Shown piece by piece: positions 61,015 through 64,000 of a stretch of 64,000 bases of DNA. The notes under the pieces were generated by a model. It was given only the letters and a program-made list of their open reading frames with translations. It searched no databases and was not told the DNA's origin. Location: assembly GCA_036936605.1 (NCBI GenBank), contig JAUPFV010000005.1:7090345-7154344 (forward strand). Direction: 5' to 3'. Made by a program: the position numbers and the translations under genes. The number at the start of each line of letters is the position of its first letter. Within the stretch, counting starts at the first letter, position 1. This stretch comes from Limnanthes douglasii subsp. nivea (Eukaryota > Streptophyta > Magnoliopsida > Brassicales > Limnanthaceae).

Positions 61015-62505
61015 TTGTCTTCTAGTGGTACAGATGAGGGAATTGATGATCCGAGGTCAACCCCGAGTTCTGTGGTGGTAAGTGAAGATATAGAAGAATA
61101 CGTTTTCAATAATGGCAGAGTACTTCGAATTGGGACTTTATTGTCTTTATCAATGCGAGAAAGATTGTTGAATTTTTTGTCTAAGAATTTGGATGTATTT
61201 GCTTGGAGGTCCGAGGATGTAGTGGGGGTCCCAATTGATATTATATGTCATAGCTTGGCAGTGGATCCGAAGATCAAGCCGATAATTCAAAAAAGGAGAG
61301 CTTTTTCGTTGGAAAAATCCGAGGCCATAGTTGCTGAGGTAGATAGATTGTATAAGATTGGGCATATCAGGGAGTCCAATTATCCGAGGTGGACGGCTAA
61401 TCCTGTGGTGGTGAAAAAGAAGAACGGAAAATGGAGAATGTGTGTAGACTTCACAGATTTAAACAGAGCCTGCCCAAAAGATCCTTTTCCAGTGCCTCGA
61501 ATTGACCAGTTAGTGGATTCAACTTCTGGAAATAAAATTTTAACATTTATGGATGCATTTTCAGGGTATAATCAGATTCGAATGAATCCAGAGGATGAAA
61601 AGCACAACTTTTATTACTGATCGAGGTTTACACTGTTATAGAGTAATGCCGTTTGGATTGAAAAATGCTGGGTCTACATATCAAAGGTTGATGAATAAAG
61701 CGTTTGCTTCACAAATATGGAGGAATATCGAAGTGTACATCGATGATATGCTTGTTAAAAGAAAAAGTGATGATGAACACATTGATGATTTAGAAGAGAC
61801 GTTTTTGAATCTCAGAGCCATACAGTTGAAGTTGAACCCAGAAAAATGTACATTTGGAGTCCGATCTTGAAAGTTTCTGGGGTATGTGATTAGTGAAAGA
61901 GGAATTGAAGTGGATCCAGAACAATTGAAAGATCTGATATCAATGTCTTCACCTCGGAACATCAAGGAAGTGCAAATGTTAACAGGCAGGTTAGCAGCTC
62001 TGAACAGGTTCATTTCTCGTTTTTCAGATAAGTGCTTGCCTTTTTTCCAGGTGCTGCGTCGACCAAATAATTTTGAGTGGACTTCGGATTGTGAAGAAGC
62101 TTTTGTTAAGATCAAAAATCTTTTGTCCTCTCCTGAAATATTATCAAAGCCTCGAAAGGGTGAGCAATTATTTTTGTATATAGCAGTATCAGATTATGCA
62201 GTGAGTGCAGTTCTGATTAGCGAAGATACGAGAGTTTCGAAGCCTGTCTACTATGTCAGTAAAAGTTTGGTTGATGCTGAAAACGTTATTTGAAGCTTGA
62301 AAAATTGGCACTGTGTATAGTAGTGGCAGTGAGAAAAATGCGTCCTTACTTCCAGGCACATACGATTGTGGTTCGAACTTCTTATCCATTGAAAAATGTG
62401 TTGCAAAAGCCAGATATCTCAGGAAGAATGACTAAGTGGTCTGTTGAATTGGGGGATTTCGATGTGTTATTCTCTCCTGAACGGCTGTCAAAGCTCAAGC
62501 CTTAG
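61015..62505 (+). pseudogene. pol: Tat element 2 reverse transcriptase and first RNase H
   Basis: RT motifs are FMDAFS, MPFGLKNAG and YIDDMLV. The frame changes near 61600 (after EDEK), meets TGA at 61868-61870 between FGVRS and KFLGY, and changes again near 62285 (after DAEN). The first RNase H is the degenerate Tat type (YIAVSDYAVS), without the usual catalytic Asp context. Near 62500 the frame shifts into the second RNase H. This copy cannot make RT without other help. Confidence 0.88.
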
Positions 62506-64000
62506 CAGACTTCTTGGTTGAGTTTTATTCGAGTAGATCCGAAGAGAAAAAAGATGAAGGGATACGCTCGGATCAGATGTGGACAGTGCGAACTGACGGA
62601 GGATCTAGTAATAAAGGGTCGAGTGCAGGAGTCGAATTGGTGGCACCAACAGGGGAATTTATGTTTCAAGGTATAAGATTTGGATTTCACGCTTCAAATA
62701 ATGAAGCTGAATATGAAGCTGTGCTAGCAGGATTGCGGTTAGCAAAAATTTGTGGAGCAATATTCGTGCGCTTAGAAACAGATTCGCAGTTGGTAGTTAA
62801 CCATGTTCGAGGAATATCAGAGGCTAAAAAAGACCGTTTAGTTTCGTATCTGCAAGAACTTCGAGGTATGATGGCACAATTTGAAAATGTCGAGGTGGAG
62901 CATATTCGAAGAGGAAATAACACCATGGCTGATTCTTTAGCAACAATGGCTTACTCTGAAGAATATCCATGGATCATGACGCAACAATTGCCCTCGATTA
63001 TATTAAGCTCTGAGCAGTGTGAATTGGTCGAGGAGGTAGTAAATGACCCGATGCGCATTCGAGGTGATTGGAGAATTGACTTGTTAAATTTTCTTACGAA
63101 GGGAATATTACCTCTTGATAAACACTTGCTCAAGAAAATAAGGTATAAAGCTCTTGGTTATGTGGTATTGGATGGGATATTTTATAAGAAGTCTATGTCG
63201 AGGCCCTTATTAAGATGTTTGAGTAAGCATGAATCTCAAAACATTTTATCTGAATTACATGATGGAGATGTATCAGCTCATTGTGGATTCAAAGCTTTAA
63301 CGCGTAGGGTATTGTTGGCAGGGTATTATTGGCCTACTATATTACACGATGCCAAATTATTGGTTCGAAGCTGTGATACTTGTCAGAGGTATGCAAATTT
63401 AATACATAAACCAGCAGTACCGCTAATGACAATCTCTGAGGCGGTTCCTTTCGATAGGTGGGGGATTGATTTAGTAGGACCATTACCTATGGCTTCAGGT
63501 GGAAGACAGATGATTATTGTTGCAGTTGATTATTTTTTGAAGTGGGCAGAAGTAGAGCCTTTAGCTGGAACAAAAGCTAAGGATGTAATCAAGTTTATTC
63601 TAAGTAACATCTGCTACCGTTTTGGAGTTCCTCGGAAAATAACAACGGACAACGGTCCCCAATTTAATAACAAGGAAATGGATTCTTTTTGCTCTTCGAA
63701 AGGAATACAGCAATGCTTTTCTACTCCTTTCCACCCCCAAGTAAATGGGCAGGTGGAAGTTACAAATAGATCTATTTTGGAGGGTTTAAAGAAAAATTTG
63801 GCAGGAGCAGCAGGGAAATGGCCAAATTATCTTCAAGAAGTGTTGTGGGCATATCGAACAACCCCTAGAGAGGCCAGAAAAGAGACTTCTTTTTCTTTGG
63901 TGTATGGAATGGACGCTGTGTGCCCTGCTGAATCTACATTGCCTTCCTACAGGTTATTACGATATTCCGAAGTAGATAATGATGAAGCTAGAAGAGTTGA
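62502..64000 (+). CDS. pol: Tat element 2 second RNase H and integrase (partial)
   Basis: One frame is open from about 62502 to the window end (about 500 residues). Archaeal-type RNase H motifs are TDGGSS, NNEAEYEA, TDSQLV and ADSLA. Integrase has a complete HHCC zinc region (LHDGDVSAHC, CDTCQ). The full DDE set is visible: WGIDLVGP, TDNGPQF and NGQVEVTN. Unlike the first element, the middle catalytic Asp is present. The C-terminus lies beyond the window. Confidence 0.92.

Larger units (their letters stand above)
58138..64000 (+). mobile_element. second Tat-lineage Ty3/gypsy element, 5' part
   Basis: A 5' LTR (58138-58429), PBS, gag, protease, RT and dual RNase H lead into integrase, which is cut off by the window end. 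The proteins are collinear with those of the first Tat element, but DNA and LTRs differ, so it is another family of the same lineage. Lesions are TGA at 59716, TGA at 61868 and frameshifts near 61600, 62285 and 62500. The 3' LTR and any antisense ORF lie outside the window. Confidence 0.9.

Overview
The window is nuclear DNA of a flowering plant, most likely a eudicot. The evidence is multi-exon genes with GT/AG introns, a plant MPK3-type MAP kinase, nitrate-excretion-type NPF transporters and plant-specific Tat-lineage Ty3/gypsy elements. The DNA is AT-rich and mostly repeats. I cannot name the species from the sequence.

Layout. (1) 1-430: edge of a decayed Ty1/copia element on the minus strand. 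(2) About 838-18420: probably one old Mutator-like composite. It has promoter-like ends facing inward, a 158-bp tandem array and a broken gene on the minus strand. A complete 11.7-kb Tat/Retand-like retrotransposon (1452-13157, minus strand, 5-bp TSD GGCTC) is nested inside it. This retrotransposon has gag, protease, RT, two RNase H domains, integrase and an additional antisense ORF. (3) 19449-22571: an apparently intact six-exon MPK3 orthologue. (4) 23809-34266: tandem cluster of NPF2/NAXT transporter genes (A, B, pseudogene C, D). C-D arose as a block duplication of A-B, with its left breakpoint inside intron 2 of gene A. (5) 35.6-39.6 kb: decayed LINE. (6) 39663-49238: tandem duplication of a 4.3-kb non-genic segment. 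Copy 1 carries a young TRIM element and copy 2 carries a SINE; each is missing from the other copy. (7) 51523-55810: a fifth NAXT-type gene (E), with a 350-bp MITE in its third intron. (8) 56.4-57.5 kb: LINE 3' fragment, followed by a second SINE copy. (9) 58138-64000: 5' half of a second, different Tat-lineage element that runs off the window.

The host genes are MPK3 (defence and stress signalling) and four intact plasma-membrane-type NPF transporters, probably anion (nitrate or chloride) efflux or xylem-loading carriers. The rest is mobile DNA. The most informative structures are the insertion-dated tandem duplications, a leaky-stop-like TAG-CAR context at the pro/RT junction of both Tat elements, and the antisense ORF of the first Tat element. 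I saw no CRISPR array, operon, rRNA gene or canonical tRNA gene, and no clear sign of a wholly new system.
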